Shown here piece by piece: positions 1-12,805 of a DNA stretch of 64,000 nt. The position numbers and the translations under genes are program-made. Source of the stretch: Stachybotrys elegans (Eukaryota > Ascomycota > Sordariomycetes > Hypocreales > Stachybotryaceae); assembly GCA_020746835.1 (NCBI GenBank), contig JAGPNK010000003.1, positions 1,116,001 through 1,180,000 on the forward strand, in the 5' to 3' direction. Under the pieces are notes generated by a model, which worked only from the letters and a program-made list of their open reading frames with translations, was not told the DNA's origin and searched no databases. Position 1 is the stretch's first letter. The number at the start of each line of letters is the position of its first letter.

Positions 1-1
1 C

Positions 2-2074
2 GAGCATGTCAAATTGTGCTCTATGTTTTTACGCGGCTCGTCACTCCTTTCAAAGTCATCCTTTCTGCCCGATTGCAACATGTGCAAAACATTGATGGCG
101 GCGATTGAGTATTCTTCACCGTCTCTTTTGAGTAGTTCATTCTACATGATCGTTCGCTGGGACCTTGAAGAAGGAACTTTGAGACCGAAATATTTGCGGT
201 TAGGAATTCATTCCATTATCAATGAGAGACTAGGGCCCATCATCTTCTGGACAAGCATGGTTGTGTCAGCAAGCATGAATCCTGGAACTGGGAATTTTAT
301 GTGTTTGACATGCCCCCGCATTTGCTTGCAGAGCGAAGATAGAGTTAACATGTCAATAGGTACGATTCCAGCTTCCTGTGATGGACCGCCGTTAAGCAAC
401 ACAGAGGATGAGTCTTGTATAAGCTTCATGCGTGATGCACTGTCAACGTGCAGATCGACGTGTGTAAAGGAAGAGCGGGCGACCAGGGATCAATGGATCC
501 CAAGCCGACTATTAGACGTAATGGCTGGACCGACTGAAGCCTCCGGATCTACCATTCGATTAGTCGAAAAGAAGGATATGAACCCCGAATGTTTGGAGAC
601 TATGGAATACCTCACATTGAGCCATCAATGGGGTGCAAAGGAGCCATTTCATCTGACGCTTGACACCCTATTGGACTTCAAACACAAGGGCTTATCCATG
701 GAATATCTCCCACGTCGTTTCCAGGACGCTATAAGCTTGACAAGACGCCTTGGAGTTCGCTATATCTGGATAGACACCTTGTGGCAAGTAGATTCTCATC
801 CGTTACTGCTAGCCTTGTACTCATCTGCATCAGCATCATACAAAATTCCCGAGACGACTGGGCAAGCGAATCGAGAGTCATGGACAAGGTATATCTAAAT
901 AGCCTGTGCACCATCGCTGCTTCCGATGGTACTGACGCTACATGTGGCTTGTTCACAAAGAGGGATCCCTCGATGGCCATGTTCAGCTGTCAACAGCAAT
1001 TCAGAGGTCGTGAGATCGAATTTCAGGTGGTACCTGAGTGGATTGAGGTAGTCCGGGAGCATTGCAGTCTTTATAAACGCGGTTGGGTCACTCAAGAACG
1101 GTTTCTGAGCCCCCGCCTGCTACAGCTGTGCGCATTCCCCTTTTACGAATGCCGCTGTGGAATACAAAATGAAATCAGCCAAAACCCGAGCAACAGGACA
1201 GAAATTGAGTCGGTATCGCACCGAACCTGGGCTTCTGAGCCTGGTAGCACATCATTCGAATCAATAAGTCGCTGGCTTGGGATTGTTCGCGAATATAGGA
1301 AGGCAAGCCTGACTTATTCATCCGACATGATGGTAGCTATCGGCGGGCTAGCTAGAAAGTTTGCAGAAATTACTGGGGAACAGTACCTGGCAGGCATATT
1401 CACCGGAGAACATATGGCAGTTGGCATGTTGTGGTTTTCAGAAGGCAGTCCTGAGCATGGCCATACTCAGACTTATGTTGGTAAGTGCTGGTGTCGAAGC
1501 AGGTCTGAGCCCGCACGCTGATGACGATACAACAGCTCCATCTTGGTCATGGGCATCTGCATCCGGGGGTATTCGCAATTTTAGTAGCTTACCAGCCAAA
1601 GAGTCTCTTTTCGAGATGATGTCGTATCGAATTTCTCCATTGCCGGGACACGACCACTTCGGGCAATTGGAAGCTTGCACTTTGCAGCTTCGGTGTTTGG
1701 TCATTCAGCTGCACGACTTCCGAAGTTCCATTGACCTCGCCTCAGTGGATGAGCCTTTCAATAAAGGCAAATGGGATATGAAACCAACTGACGGCGAGAG
1801 AAAGGTCGATCTCAACAAGGACTTGTTCTTTCTTCCGCTGGCATATCTAAGCAGACACGTGAGCACCGAGCCCTGCATAGGCATAGGAGGCATCTACGTG
1901 CAGGCTATAGACGCCGATGCTGCGGAGGATGTGCGATATCAGAGGGTTGGTTGTGCCATTTATGAGATTGAAGAAGATGAAGTCAGTTTGCTGGACACCA
2001 AAGTGTGGAACTCTTTACGATCTCACGAAATGTCTTCTTTAGAGGCGTATCGGAACACCATTGAGCTGGTATAA
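2..2074 (+). CDS. HET-domain (heterokaryon incompatibility) protein, 5' partial
   Basis: The frame is open from the left edge, so the true start is probably outside the window; an in-frame ATG lies at 23. Exons are 2-783, 834-1480 and 1536-2074, giving 655 residues. The HET signature is clear: YLTLSHQWG, then FQDAISLTRRLGVRYIWIDTLCIIQ, then DDW, and a late PSWSWAS motif. The IDTLCIIQ core only reads through if a GC-AG intron (784-833, donor GCAAGT) is removed. The second intron (1481-1535) is GT-AG and joins TYV to APSWSWAS. An N-terminal CNMC pair resembles the cysteine pair often found ahead of HET domains. Family knowledge: HET domains act in non-self recognition and regulated cell death after fusion of unlike hyphae. 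The partner locus cannot be told from this sequence. The family is certain; the start and activity are not. Confidence 0.85.
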
Positions 2075-2255
2075 TAGGAACTGACAGACTTAAATATATC
2101 TAAGTGCATCTTCAACATTATGTGCGGGGGTTCGACAAGGACCCAAGTGTGATTGACATTAGATGCTCTGCTGTTCCCTGAGATAAGTGGCACTCGCTTG
2201 CGCCCATTTTGCAGGCCAAGTTGGTTGCGTCTATGACCGTCCTGTAGCTTTCTTT

Positions 2256-2733
2256 CTAGGGAAGCTCAGGCACCTCTAGGTCGTACGCCAGCGTTTCCGT
2301 ACAAACACCAATGCGAATGTTATGGAGACTGTTCCAATTGAATGTTAGCATGTTGAAGGATCTTTGTGCTTACACGCAAATCCCTCTTTCCTTCGTCTTT
2401 CCCATGGATAACTAGCACTTACACGAGATGTGCTGGATGCGTCGCGTAAGCCAACACCTGCTCCTCGGTATCCAGGGTGGTGACCAGACCCATGTCGTAG
2501 CCCTGCGCGCGGTGTGCGGTGCTGGCAAGAGGAGGGCCGAGGTGGAAGGACCTCAAGCCAGGGACGACGCCCAGCATGGCGTTGCCCGCAGCGCGCATCT
2601 GCTCGATGACCTCTGCCGGGGTACCGGGCTTCAACTTGAAAAGAACTGCGGTGCAAGACCCTCAAGGTTAATTGGTGCCGCGTGGATATTGGCTAGTTGT
2701 ATAGATGCACGAACCTATGTGGTAGATGGCCAT
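2256..2733 (-). CDS. Dabb (stress-responsive dimeric alpha/beta barrel) domain protein
   Basis: This is a spliced 104-residue protein on the minus strand with exons 2715-2733, 2423-2645 and 2256-2328. The first exon is only 19 bases (MAIYHI plus one base). The second reads VLFKLKPGTPAEVIEQM and continues to THPAHLV, and the third ends LAYDLEVPELP. The opening MAIYHIVLFKLKPG, the THPAHL motif and the LAYDLE end are typical of short fungal proteins with the Dabb fold, and the length fits. Dabb proteins form dimeric ferredoxin-like barrels. Some are stress-induced, others are cyclases in polyketide or plant pathways, so the substrate cannot be named. Introns are 69 and 94 bases with GT-AG ends. 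It is divergent to homocitrate synthase. Confidence 0.8.
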
Positions 2734-3417
2734 GTTGTTGAGATGAATGCTAAGGAGCACAGGAGAACTAACGACCCGAACTATGTTGCTATTGCTGGAA
2801 CGACCAATGGTCACAACTTCAAAGTGCGGTAGGTTTTGTATATATCTAAACTGGACTCGTGGCCCGTGTAGCAAACAAGTCGCGCATCGGCTGTTTGCGC
2901 GGCAGGGCGAGGCTCCAGCTTGTCCGACAGGACTTGGCTCCTCCAGTACCACTAAGAAGTCCTTTCCTGTCTGGCGGGACGATCTAGCTCGCGCCAGGCA
3001 TGGTCCAGTCGGGCGGAGTCCGATGAAGTCGGGCCAAACCCGAGCGCGCAGTGTGGCAAGTCATGTTCCCCATTCATCAATTCCTCGGTAGGCCGTAATT
3101 CTTGTTGGAACGATCCGAGTCACGTCCGATATAGGACCTCGCTCTCTCTGGCCTATACCAGTTCATTCCTTTTTTCCCTATTCGTCTGAGTCATTCGGAA
3201 GTGTTGGTTTTGGATAAATTGGTTCATTTGACGTTCTGGCACCCATACATCACAACTCATCCATCGACGCAACCAAGACTCTTATTCTCCACCTGCTGTC
3301 TTCACAGGCCCTTCTTAAGGACTGTCTCTTCACCACTAAGACACGGTCTACACGCAGTCGCCCCCCCAGCCTTCTAGGAGCATAAAACCGCCCAAGCAAA
3401 AGCGGCGAACCGAAATC
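2734..3417. promoter_or_regulatory. Shared divergent upstream region
   Basis: This 684-base region lies between the start codons of the Dabb gene (-) and homocitrate synthase (+), so it must hold both promoters. The last 250 bases before the homocitrate synthase ATG are rich in C and T, as is common in fungal promoters. I see no convincing coding sequence or TATA box. Confidence 0.5.
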
Positions 3418-5334
<1,917 letters not shown>

Positions 5335-6560
5335 TGCCACCTTAAGATGCGGATCGTGGTTTTCTTTGGATGTGTTCCAGGTGATGCTTGGGAAAATTCG
5401 GCAAGGTTTGGCGGCACTATCAATGTCAATCAATGATCAAATGTGTTTGGGATCAATGAGTCTATTCTTGTCAACCCCCTTTCTTGCTCATACAAGAAAA
5501 GGCGGGTGGCAGTTGACCAGGAAAAATCGGCTTGACGGGGAAAGAAAAAAGTAACCTAGATTTCATTAGTAAATACACTGAATTTTCAAGTCACTTTCTT
5601 CAGTTACGCCAACCAAAAGTGGCTTCTGTCATCGACTTTCATGTGATTGCAATACAAGGGATAACCATCATTTGTAGAATAGCTTTCAGTTAAGACTTTT
5701 ACTGTAGGTCACGGCATTTCCCAGAGAGACGCAAACAAGCAACACTGTAGATGCCTCATCATCCTTTTTCGCGATGGGTAGTGTGGACACGGAGACGCGG
5801 GAGTGCGAGAGAACGATAATCTACCTCAGCATCTATCGAGGCGTAGGCTGCTATTGGAATGCTGAGTGACCATCGTCACCGAGGCGATAATTGCGACTCG
5901 ACGGCCCACCACTGCGACTCACTAGGTTACCCCAAGGCCAAGGGGCGAAGGCCATGCCGCTTTCGCACAACTTCTGGGGTTGGATGTGGATGTGGAGGTG
6001 GAGGTGGATAAGTTTTCCTGCGATGGCTTGCCTTCGGACACGCTCCGTGTGGGGTTTACGGGCCAAGGTCCGATGGCACCAAGCATTGTCCGTCTGGAGC
6101 ATCGCAGCAGCTCCTATTGCTTTCTCTAGCAACGACATCTGCCCCGAACATCGCTCCAAAAGTGACTCATGTAAGGAGATCCTTTCTTTGGGTCTCCTCC
6201 ACTTTCCTGGCTTCCACTTTGCTGTTACGGGATGCTAAATGTGAGCCGCCAATGATATCACCGATTGTCCATTGCCTCGCGCATTCATCGTCTCCATTCT
6301 GAGAGGTGGCATTCTTCCAGATTTTTGTCACCAAAGTTGCCGTGTCGGAGGGATGGTGGTCTCTACAAGGGTAGTTCTAATAAAGGCCCTCTTTCCCATA
6401 TCTCCCCATTCTTTCACTGTCTCTCTGCGTGTATAATTTCGTCTTCTCCTAATCCATGCTGTCAAGGTTCATCCGACCTACCTGCCAATCTCACCCTCAT
6501 CATCTCATCTCCAGCCTTGCTTCACTTCATTCCCCCTCATTACCTTGATCATCATCAACC
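5335..6560. other. Intergenic region upstream of the SDR gene
   Basis: This 1226-base gap holds no coding sequence I can support. The last 170 bases before the dehydrogenase start are strongly pyrimidine-rich (CTTTC, TCTCC and similar tracts), consistent with a fungal core promoter and leader. Confidence 0.5.
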
Positions 6561-7668
6561 ATGACCTCCATCACGGCTCAGCGTCTCCAAGGCAAGACGG
6601 TGCTCATCACCGGCGCCTCTAGTGGTATTGGTCGGAGCACGGCCTTTGAGTTTGCTCGTACTGCCCCCAATGCCGGCCTTAAGCTCGTCCTTACGGCCCG
6701 CCGCTTCGACACCCTCCAGCAGATCGCCGCCGACATCTCCAAGGAGACTAACAGCAACGTCAAGGTTCACGCCGTCCAACTTGATGTTAGCGACCCTGCC
6801 GCCATCCGTGGTTTTGTCGCCGGCCTGCCCGCCGAGTTTCGTGATATCCACATTCTTGTCAACAATGCCGGTCTCGTCAGAGGTGTGGCCAAGGCCCCTG
6901 AGATTGCCGAGGAGGATATGGAGGTCATGTTCCAAACCAATGTCACCGGACTGATCAACATGACCCAGGCTATCTTGCCCATCTTCCTGGCGAGGGGCTC
7001 TGAGGGCGGCGAGGGTGATATTATTAACATCGGTTCCATTGCGGGTATGTTCTGCGTCCGCTTATCCTTTCCTTCAACAAGTCTCAACACACGTGAAGCC
7101 TGACATGGAAGCAGGGCGTGAACCATACGTCGGCGGTTCCATTTACTGTGCTACCAAGGCCGCTGTCCGTAGCTTTACGGATAGCCTACGCAAGGAACTC
7201 ATAGCCACGCGAATCCGCGTGATCGGTATTGATCCTGGTCAAGTCGAGACGGTATGACCCTTGAGTTTTTGGGACTTACACTCCTCAAGTACGAGTCTGG
7301 CTTACCAGTAGTCCAGGAGTTTTCCGTCGTGCGATTCTATGGTGACAAGTCTAAAGCGGATGCCGTCTATTCGTATGCCCTTCCCATGTCCTCTTGGTCA
7401 TATGTATCAACTTACAAGCTAATCTGGAAACCTTCAGTGGTTGCGAGCCTCTGACTCCGGATGATATTGCCGAGGTTATCGTATTTGCTGCCACCCGCAG
7501 GCAAAATGTCGTCATTGCAGACACTTTGATCTTCCCAAGCCACCAGGTATGTCCTCCCAGGAGAGCTTTCTTACGCTTCCACTCTTTCTCTGAACGAAAA
7601 TGGTTTGTTGCAATATGTTGACAAGGACATAACAGGGAGCTGCTACTATCATGCATCGGAAGTCTTGA
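6561..7668 (+). CDS. NADP-dependent short-chain dehydrogenase (YMR226C/YdfG-like)
   Basis: Five exons (6561-7044, 7115-7251, 7317-7372, 7438-7546, 7636-7668) encode 272 residues. The cofactor motif TGASSGIG is at 17-24, followed by NNAG. The catalytic triad is Ser159, Tyr172 and Lys176 (GSIAG then YCATK). Later motifs [17 protein letters not shown] and the C-terminal [11 protein letters not shown] are typical of the yeast YMR226C group. Characterised relatives oxidise L-allo-threonine, serine and 3-hydroxy acids with NADP; the physiological substrate here is inferred only. The last exon is small (33 bases) and ends MHRKS. All introns are GT-AG, 65-89 bases. The protein is probably cytosolic, with no signal peptide or membrane segment. 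Confidence 0.9.
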
Positions 7669-8676
7669 TAATGCGCAGGATAAGGATGGCGGACTTTCTT
7701 TTGTTAAATACCGAGAGATACATGGTAAAGCCCAAGATGAGGAAGAAGGTTAGAAGCAAGACAAAGCGATGCCGTGCACATGGGCAAACTGATCAGACTT
7801 CCCTACCCTTTCCTCCCATCTGGCCGTGATGATGAGCTAAATATCAGCCTTAATCATAACTTTTCATGATGCACTGTGATTTCATTCATTGGTAATTGAT
7901 CTTCACGGCGGTCAATTGAACCAAACTGATCAGGTGGCTCAGATCTGGTTTTCGTGGCTCAAGCGCAAGCGTTGTGCAGGCAGTTATCTTTGGAGACAGA
8001 GCGTATGAGGTGATTCTTGGTAGGCATGAAAGGCTGATGCAAGAACGAAAGCTGATCAAGAGGGTCAGTTAAGGATCCTCCTGTTGCTTTTGCGTCCATA
8101 TGTTGCATAGTGTAGAGCATGCAGTAATCATGGCCAAGCCAGGTGACTTTCTCAAAGATCAATATGAAGTCAGAAGTGGGGGTAATAAGCTGCAATACTG
8201 CTTAATTGATCATGGTTGGAGGAGAAGACGGTTTGTGAGAGTCTTTTATTGTCATATTCACGGGCCTCCTCATTTTGTGAGCTCCAACCCTGAGTTCAGT
8301 GAATGGAAAGAAAGCTAGGGAAGAGGTGAACATTGTGTCCATACTGCTAACCCCGCAGACAGGTTATTCTCCCTCCTCCCTGAAATGGTTGGGAGAGGAA
8401 ACAACCTCCAGAACAACGCGGGCCATTTCCACTGGGACTGTCAGAAGCCGCCCAAGGGGCTTCCTACTGTGCGTTCAGGTGAGGCAGGGTTTCACATCCA
8501 CGCTTCTACACGGATTGCGAAACTAGGAATCATTTAAGATACCCCTTCTCCTTCCGTTAGTAGTGTATCATGATTACTGGCAAGTAAGAACCGTAGAGAA
8601 GGTCACATCTATCAGCCGGCGGAGCGAGAACGGTAAAGCCTGAGGACAGTCCTTGATCAGGCCTGGAGACTAGAAA
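7669..8676. other. Intergenic region, convergent
   Basis: About 1 kb lies between the 3' ends of the dehydrogenase (+) and the first Zn2Cys6 regulator (-). I see no gene in it. If the regulator's last exon uses the GTGAGT donor near 8756, its 3' end would extend into this gap to roughly 8.6 kb. Confidence 0.4.
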
Positions 8677-11088
8677 TCACAGAATCAGTAACCTCCGGTG
8701 AATTTGTGAACACACAAAACCAGATAGGGTGTCCCGCTGCGCCTCGCAACTCACCTCGCCTACTGCCTTGCCAGACAAGGTGAGAAAAAACCTGTGGAAT
8801 CCGTCGAGCGCCGGAAATCGTGACGCTATTTGCGTTACTAGAACAGACGCTTTATGAACTACCTCCATAAGCTCGGCTTTGTTGGGGGTTTGTGCTCTTG
8901 GCCCTGCCGGCGAAGCTTGTCCTTGTTTTGCTTCTAGGCATATGTAGCCCACTGTAGCGGCTACCAGGTCGTAAGAGTCCAAGAAGGACCGTGTTGTTTG
9001 CCACTGTCCTGCCCGGTCGTAGGATGTCATGATGAATCGACGGCATGCAGCTCTCGTGTCCTTCTGGATCTCGTCCATAATTCTTGCAGGTATGATATCG
9101 GCTCGAGCCTGGCGTTTTTCTCGTTCTTCTTGTCCTTCCTCAAAGAGCCCTACTATCTGAAGCAAGCCGCGGCACTCAAGCTGATTCACACTGCCTTCCC
9201 ATGAACGGACCATGTCCGAGGATGAATTAAGCGGAGGGTCGAAATCTCTCCAGTTGGTGAGGTTGCCATAGTGGGACATGGGGTTGGCTCGGGAGTTGGT
9301 CCGAATATTGGAGATAATTTGCGCGTGGTGAATGAAATGAAGGCCCAGGGCCTCTCTGGTTTTGGTATCTCCATGCAAGGGCGTCCTTGATGGTAAGTCT
9401 TCCGATTTTTCACTGGGAAGCTTGACGAGCTGAAGTTAGTCAAAGGGGAATAGATGGTGCCAGGAGAGAATAGGGTTATTATGGAGAAAATTTACCTGAA
9501 TGCTAATATCGCCATCCTGGATTCCAAATGGTCTATCCATGGCAACAGAAAGGCATCTATAGCGAAAGCGGTTAGAATGAGATGCCATCCTTTCCCGGGA
9601 AAGGACCAGATGGACTTCATTAGCAATTTGAGAAGAGGCTATTTACGTACCGGTCTAGGACATATACGCTCCAGAACAACCATCTAGCTTCCTCAATCTT
9701 CTCGGATGGCAGCCCGGCTTGGCTTGTCGGTTCCTTGTGGAACCCGGCAGTGATACACAGGCGTATAGCCAACCCCAGAAGATGCCACGTTGACCCGCCC
9801 CCGGGATGCACGAGCGAGAATGCAATGAGGAGTAACAGGATGCGGAGCGAGTCTGCATAATTCGTCGATTTGAAAACAGCAGGGAGCAACCTGGTCGCAG
9901 CACCGTGCAATGAGTGGGAGTAGTTTGCTAGGCGAACGGCGTCCTGGGAGACCATGATGCCGATGGCGACTTGAATGTGGATCTCAAATAACCCAGTCAC
10001 ACTGGTGTTGGTGTTGGTATTGATGTGAGGCTGACTACATTGCTGCTCAGGCGCATTGGCAGCAACATCGTTCAAGTGGGATACCAAGGTGGTCTCGTCC
10101 GATCTGACGAGGCAGGGGATATGATACACAGCGCTGAGGTAGCCGCGAATGTACTCCACGGCTTCTTGACGCGGGGGCAGAGCGCATGGAGTTAGCTTAT
10201 CCGGGTCACCCTGCCCCAATCTCCTCGACGTGGAGGCTGACGGGTCGTGGCCATCGATGGCGAGGGCGGCCTGGACCATGTGCAACAAGGTTAGCTTGTT
10301 AATTGACTGGTCTGGCTCTGACCGGGACTCGGCCATGGCTCTGTTAGTCAATTGGCCAATGGCCCCCATAGCGTCACCCACGGAAGGGTCTTCCTCGTCA
10401 GAGAGACACCCAGGCTGGTGGGCGGCGGCAGGCGGGTCCTTGGGGTCTGATTCCGGGGCGTTGTTCGGAGAGGCTGTTGACGCGCGCGGCGCCGCAGCCG
10501 AAACGTCATGACCTGCGGGGTTGGAGACGTGGAAATCTTGGCCGATGGCGTTCCGTTCTAGTGATTCCAGGTAGCTTCATGGGACCAACGTTATCGACTA
10601 GAAGAAAAAAAGAAGAGTAAGGCGAGTAGGATTTACCTCTGGAGAGTTGCATGCGTGAGGGTAACATCTTCGAAAGATTCCCTTAGGGGTGCCGCCCGAG
10701 CAAGGCATTCGAACCCGCTTCTCTGACAATTTGTGCAGTTTGGGAGCATCCGATCGCACTATAAGTGAGGGCACGAAGCACAGTCAGTATCGACGTTCTC
10801 ATCGGGTTTCTCTCAAGGACAAGGAATCTAGAGACAACATTTGAGACAGGCCGGGCGAGTGACTGGCCAAGATGTAGATGGGAAGCGATCTTCTCAGCCA
10901 GCCTCGCCCACCATCGCTCACAGCACCTCTCGGCGTGGTCGAGAAGATTGACTTACTCTCTGCTTTCGTTTCCAACAGCGTTCGCAGGCCTGCGTCCGCT
11001 TGTTTGGCGGGGACGGTGTTCGTTGCCGGGGTCGTTTTCTGATTGGCGGACCAGGCCCGGGGGCCTCAGGCGGTGGCCGGGAGGCCAT
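8677..11088 (-). CDS. Zn2Cys6 transcription factor with fungal-specific TF domain
   Basis: Five exons (10957-11088, 10637-10758, 9651-10574, 9496-9556, 8677-9429) give 663 residues. The binuclear zinc cluster is complete and split by a 198-base intron: Cys35, 38, 45, 52, 55 and 62, spacing CX2CX6CX6CX2CX6C. Basic residues lie just before it (RKRPRQR). The middle holds the fungal-specific regulatory domain, with AVYHIPCL, the helix LLGLAIRLCITAGFH and the motif WLFWSVYVLDR then DRPFGIQDGDI. The start is the first in-frame ATG after an upstream TGA. The C-terminus is less certain: a GTGAGT donor near 8756 could splice to sequence below 8677. It acts in the nucleus as a pathway-specific regulator; the target is unknown, and the neighbouring dehydrogenase, started 659 bases away on the other strand, is the obvious candidate. 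Confidence 0.88.
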
Positions 11089-11747
11089 TTGGGTTGGGGA
11101 AAGGCTCGGTTGGGATACTCCTGGCGGTCATGGGACAAACGGAGCGCCCGGCAAAAGTGCAGCAACAGAGTCCATGTCCATCTTGACATCACCCGAGCAG
11201 AAACCCCCTCTCCCAAAAGTGGATCGGCCGTCCCTCGGGCCCGTGTCCGAAAGTCGGCGCATATCAGAAAGGCCGCCCACAAAATCCAGGCATTTCTGTC
11301 AGGACTAGTCATCACCAAGGGATGAAGGATACGAATCGATGCACAAAGACAATGCCCTGAATTTCACGAGCTGCTACCCAGTCCGTTCCTTATCCCCTGT
11401 TCAGGAACGGGCCCCGATCCGCCGTCCACCCCAGCATCATGTCAAGAGCTCCTTGTCTCGACTTCTGTCCAAGATTGCGACCAAGGCCCTCTGACAAAGC
11501 CGATGCGGTTGTAAATCTGATAATGGCTGTATCCATGGCTGTTGAAGTCCTGCATAAAGACAAGTGCCCCAAGGAGAAGCACACCAACATTGTAACACGA
11601 GGACTGCTCTGGCATCAATCGGGTATACTTGAAGTTTGGGTTCCTACACATCATATTCTGTTCCCTCCTCGTCTCTTTATCACATACCGTCTTCATCAAT
11701 GACACCCATTCGTCACCTTCTCTAGAGATACCCGCATCTACTGCACA
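11089..11747. promoter_or_regulatory. Divergent upstream region, regulator and dehydrogenase
   Basis: This 659-base region separates the start codons of the Zn2Cys6 regulator (-) and the 2-hydroxyacid dehydrogenase (+). It contains open frames on both strands near 11100-11300, but they are GC-rich chance frames. Inverted CGG half-sites were not searched for systematically. Confidence 0.45.
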
Positions 11748-12755
11748 ATGGCCCCAGCCCTTTCATCTGGTCATGATCAAGGGACTGCCCCGCGGTCTAA
11801 GCCGACCGTCTACCTCCTAGACAACTTCCATCCGGACGCCATGGCCTTCTGCGAAGCCAACTTCAACCCCATCACCCGTGACAATAATCCAGATCAGCTG
11901 GCCACCTGGCGCGTGAATGCGCAATACATCCTCATCCAGGGCTCCAGGGTCACCGCCGAGGATATAGCAGCGGCACCACACCTCAAAGCCATCGGGAAAC
12001 AGGGAGTCGGCATTGACAAGATCGACGCCGCCGCCTGCAGGGCGCGTAACATCCCGATCTTGAACACGCCCGGCATCAACGCCCAGGCTGTTGCCGAACT
12101 CGTCCTGGCCTTGGCGCTGGGTGTTGCACGACAATTAGGTCCCGTCTTCGCCAAGCAGGCTCACGGCATCATTGTTCCCAAGGAGAAATGCACCGGCTTT
12201 GAGTTGCGAGGCAAGACCATCGGTATCCTCGGCATGGGAAAGATCGGCTGTGCCGTCTCCAAGATCTTCGGGGCCGGTTTCGACTGCCCAATCATCGCCT
12301 ATGACCCCTACGTCCCCGCCGGTGCTTGGTCAAACATTACCCACGAGCGTGCCTCCACTCTTGATGAAGTGTGGGCCAAGGCCGACATCATCACTGTCCA
12401 TATGCCCCTTACGCCGGAAACGAGAGACATGATCTCTTACGAGCAGATGAAGGCCATGAAGCCGTCCACTATTCTCATCAATGCCGCTCGTGGTGGTATC
12501 ATCAATGAACAGGATCTTGAGTGTGCCATCTCGCAGAAGCTAATTCTAGGAGCTGGGCTTGATTGTCACGAGGAGGAGCCTCCGAGCAAAGAGAAGTATG
12601 GCGCAATGTGGGATCTGGGCGTCGTGAGCACCCCCCATCTTGGTGGCACGACCGCAGACTCCCAAAGAGCCGCCGGCCTGAAGGCTGCCGAGAATCTGCT
12701 CAACTTTATTCAGAACGATGCAACGGCATTGGCACAAAGTCGTGCACGGCATTGA
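11748..12755 (+). CDS. D-isomer-specific 2-hydroxyacid dehydrogenase (SerA-like)
   Basis: This is an intronless gene of 335 residues. The Rossmann cofactor motif GILGMGKIG is at 159-167. The catalytic residues of the family are all present: Arg248 in NAARGG, Glu277 in HEEEPP and His297 in TPHLGGTT. The N-terminal substrate domain carries KAIGKQGVGIDKID and ILNTPGINAQAVAE, close to 3-phosphoglycerate dehydrogenase. It lacks the C-terminal ACT domain of regulated serine-pathway enzymes, so it is more likely a catabolic or detoxifying D-2-hydroxyacid dehydrogenase (NAD(P)H-dependent reduction of 2-keto acids); this is inference. It sits between two Zn2Cys6 genes and ends only 50 bases from the second regulator's stop codon, in convergent orientation. 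Confidence 0.9.
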   Translation: MAPALSSGHDQGTAPRSKPTVYLLDNFHPDAMAFCEANFNPITRDNNPDQLATWRVNAQYILIQGSRVTAEDIAAAPHLKAIGKQGVGIDKIDAAACRARNIPILNTPGINAQAVAELVLALALGVARQLGPVFAKQAHGIIVPKEKCTGFELRGKTIGILGMGKIGCAVSKIFGAGFDCPIIAYDPYVPAGAWSNITHERASTLDEVWAKADIITVHMPLTPETRDMISYEQMKAMKPSTILINAARGGIINEQDLECAISQKLILGAGLDCHEEEPPSKEKYGAMWDLGVVSTPHLGGTTADSQRAAGLKAAENLLNFIQNDATALAQSRARH

Positions 12756-12805
12756 CCAAGATTAATCATACATGTTCATCCTCAGCCGTGCGCCGTGGGA
12801 CAGTC

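Noticed and set aside
7..100. A start of the HET gene at ATG 23 as a complete gene
   Set aside because: The frame is open to the left edge and the conserved cysteine pair lies very close to that ATG, so a 5' partial gene is more likely.
10765..11325. Plus-strand frame over the start of the first Zn2Cys6 gene
   Set aside because: The minus strand carries the perfect zinc cluster and its intron; the plus frame has no recognisable content.
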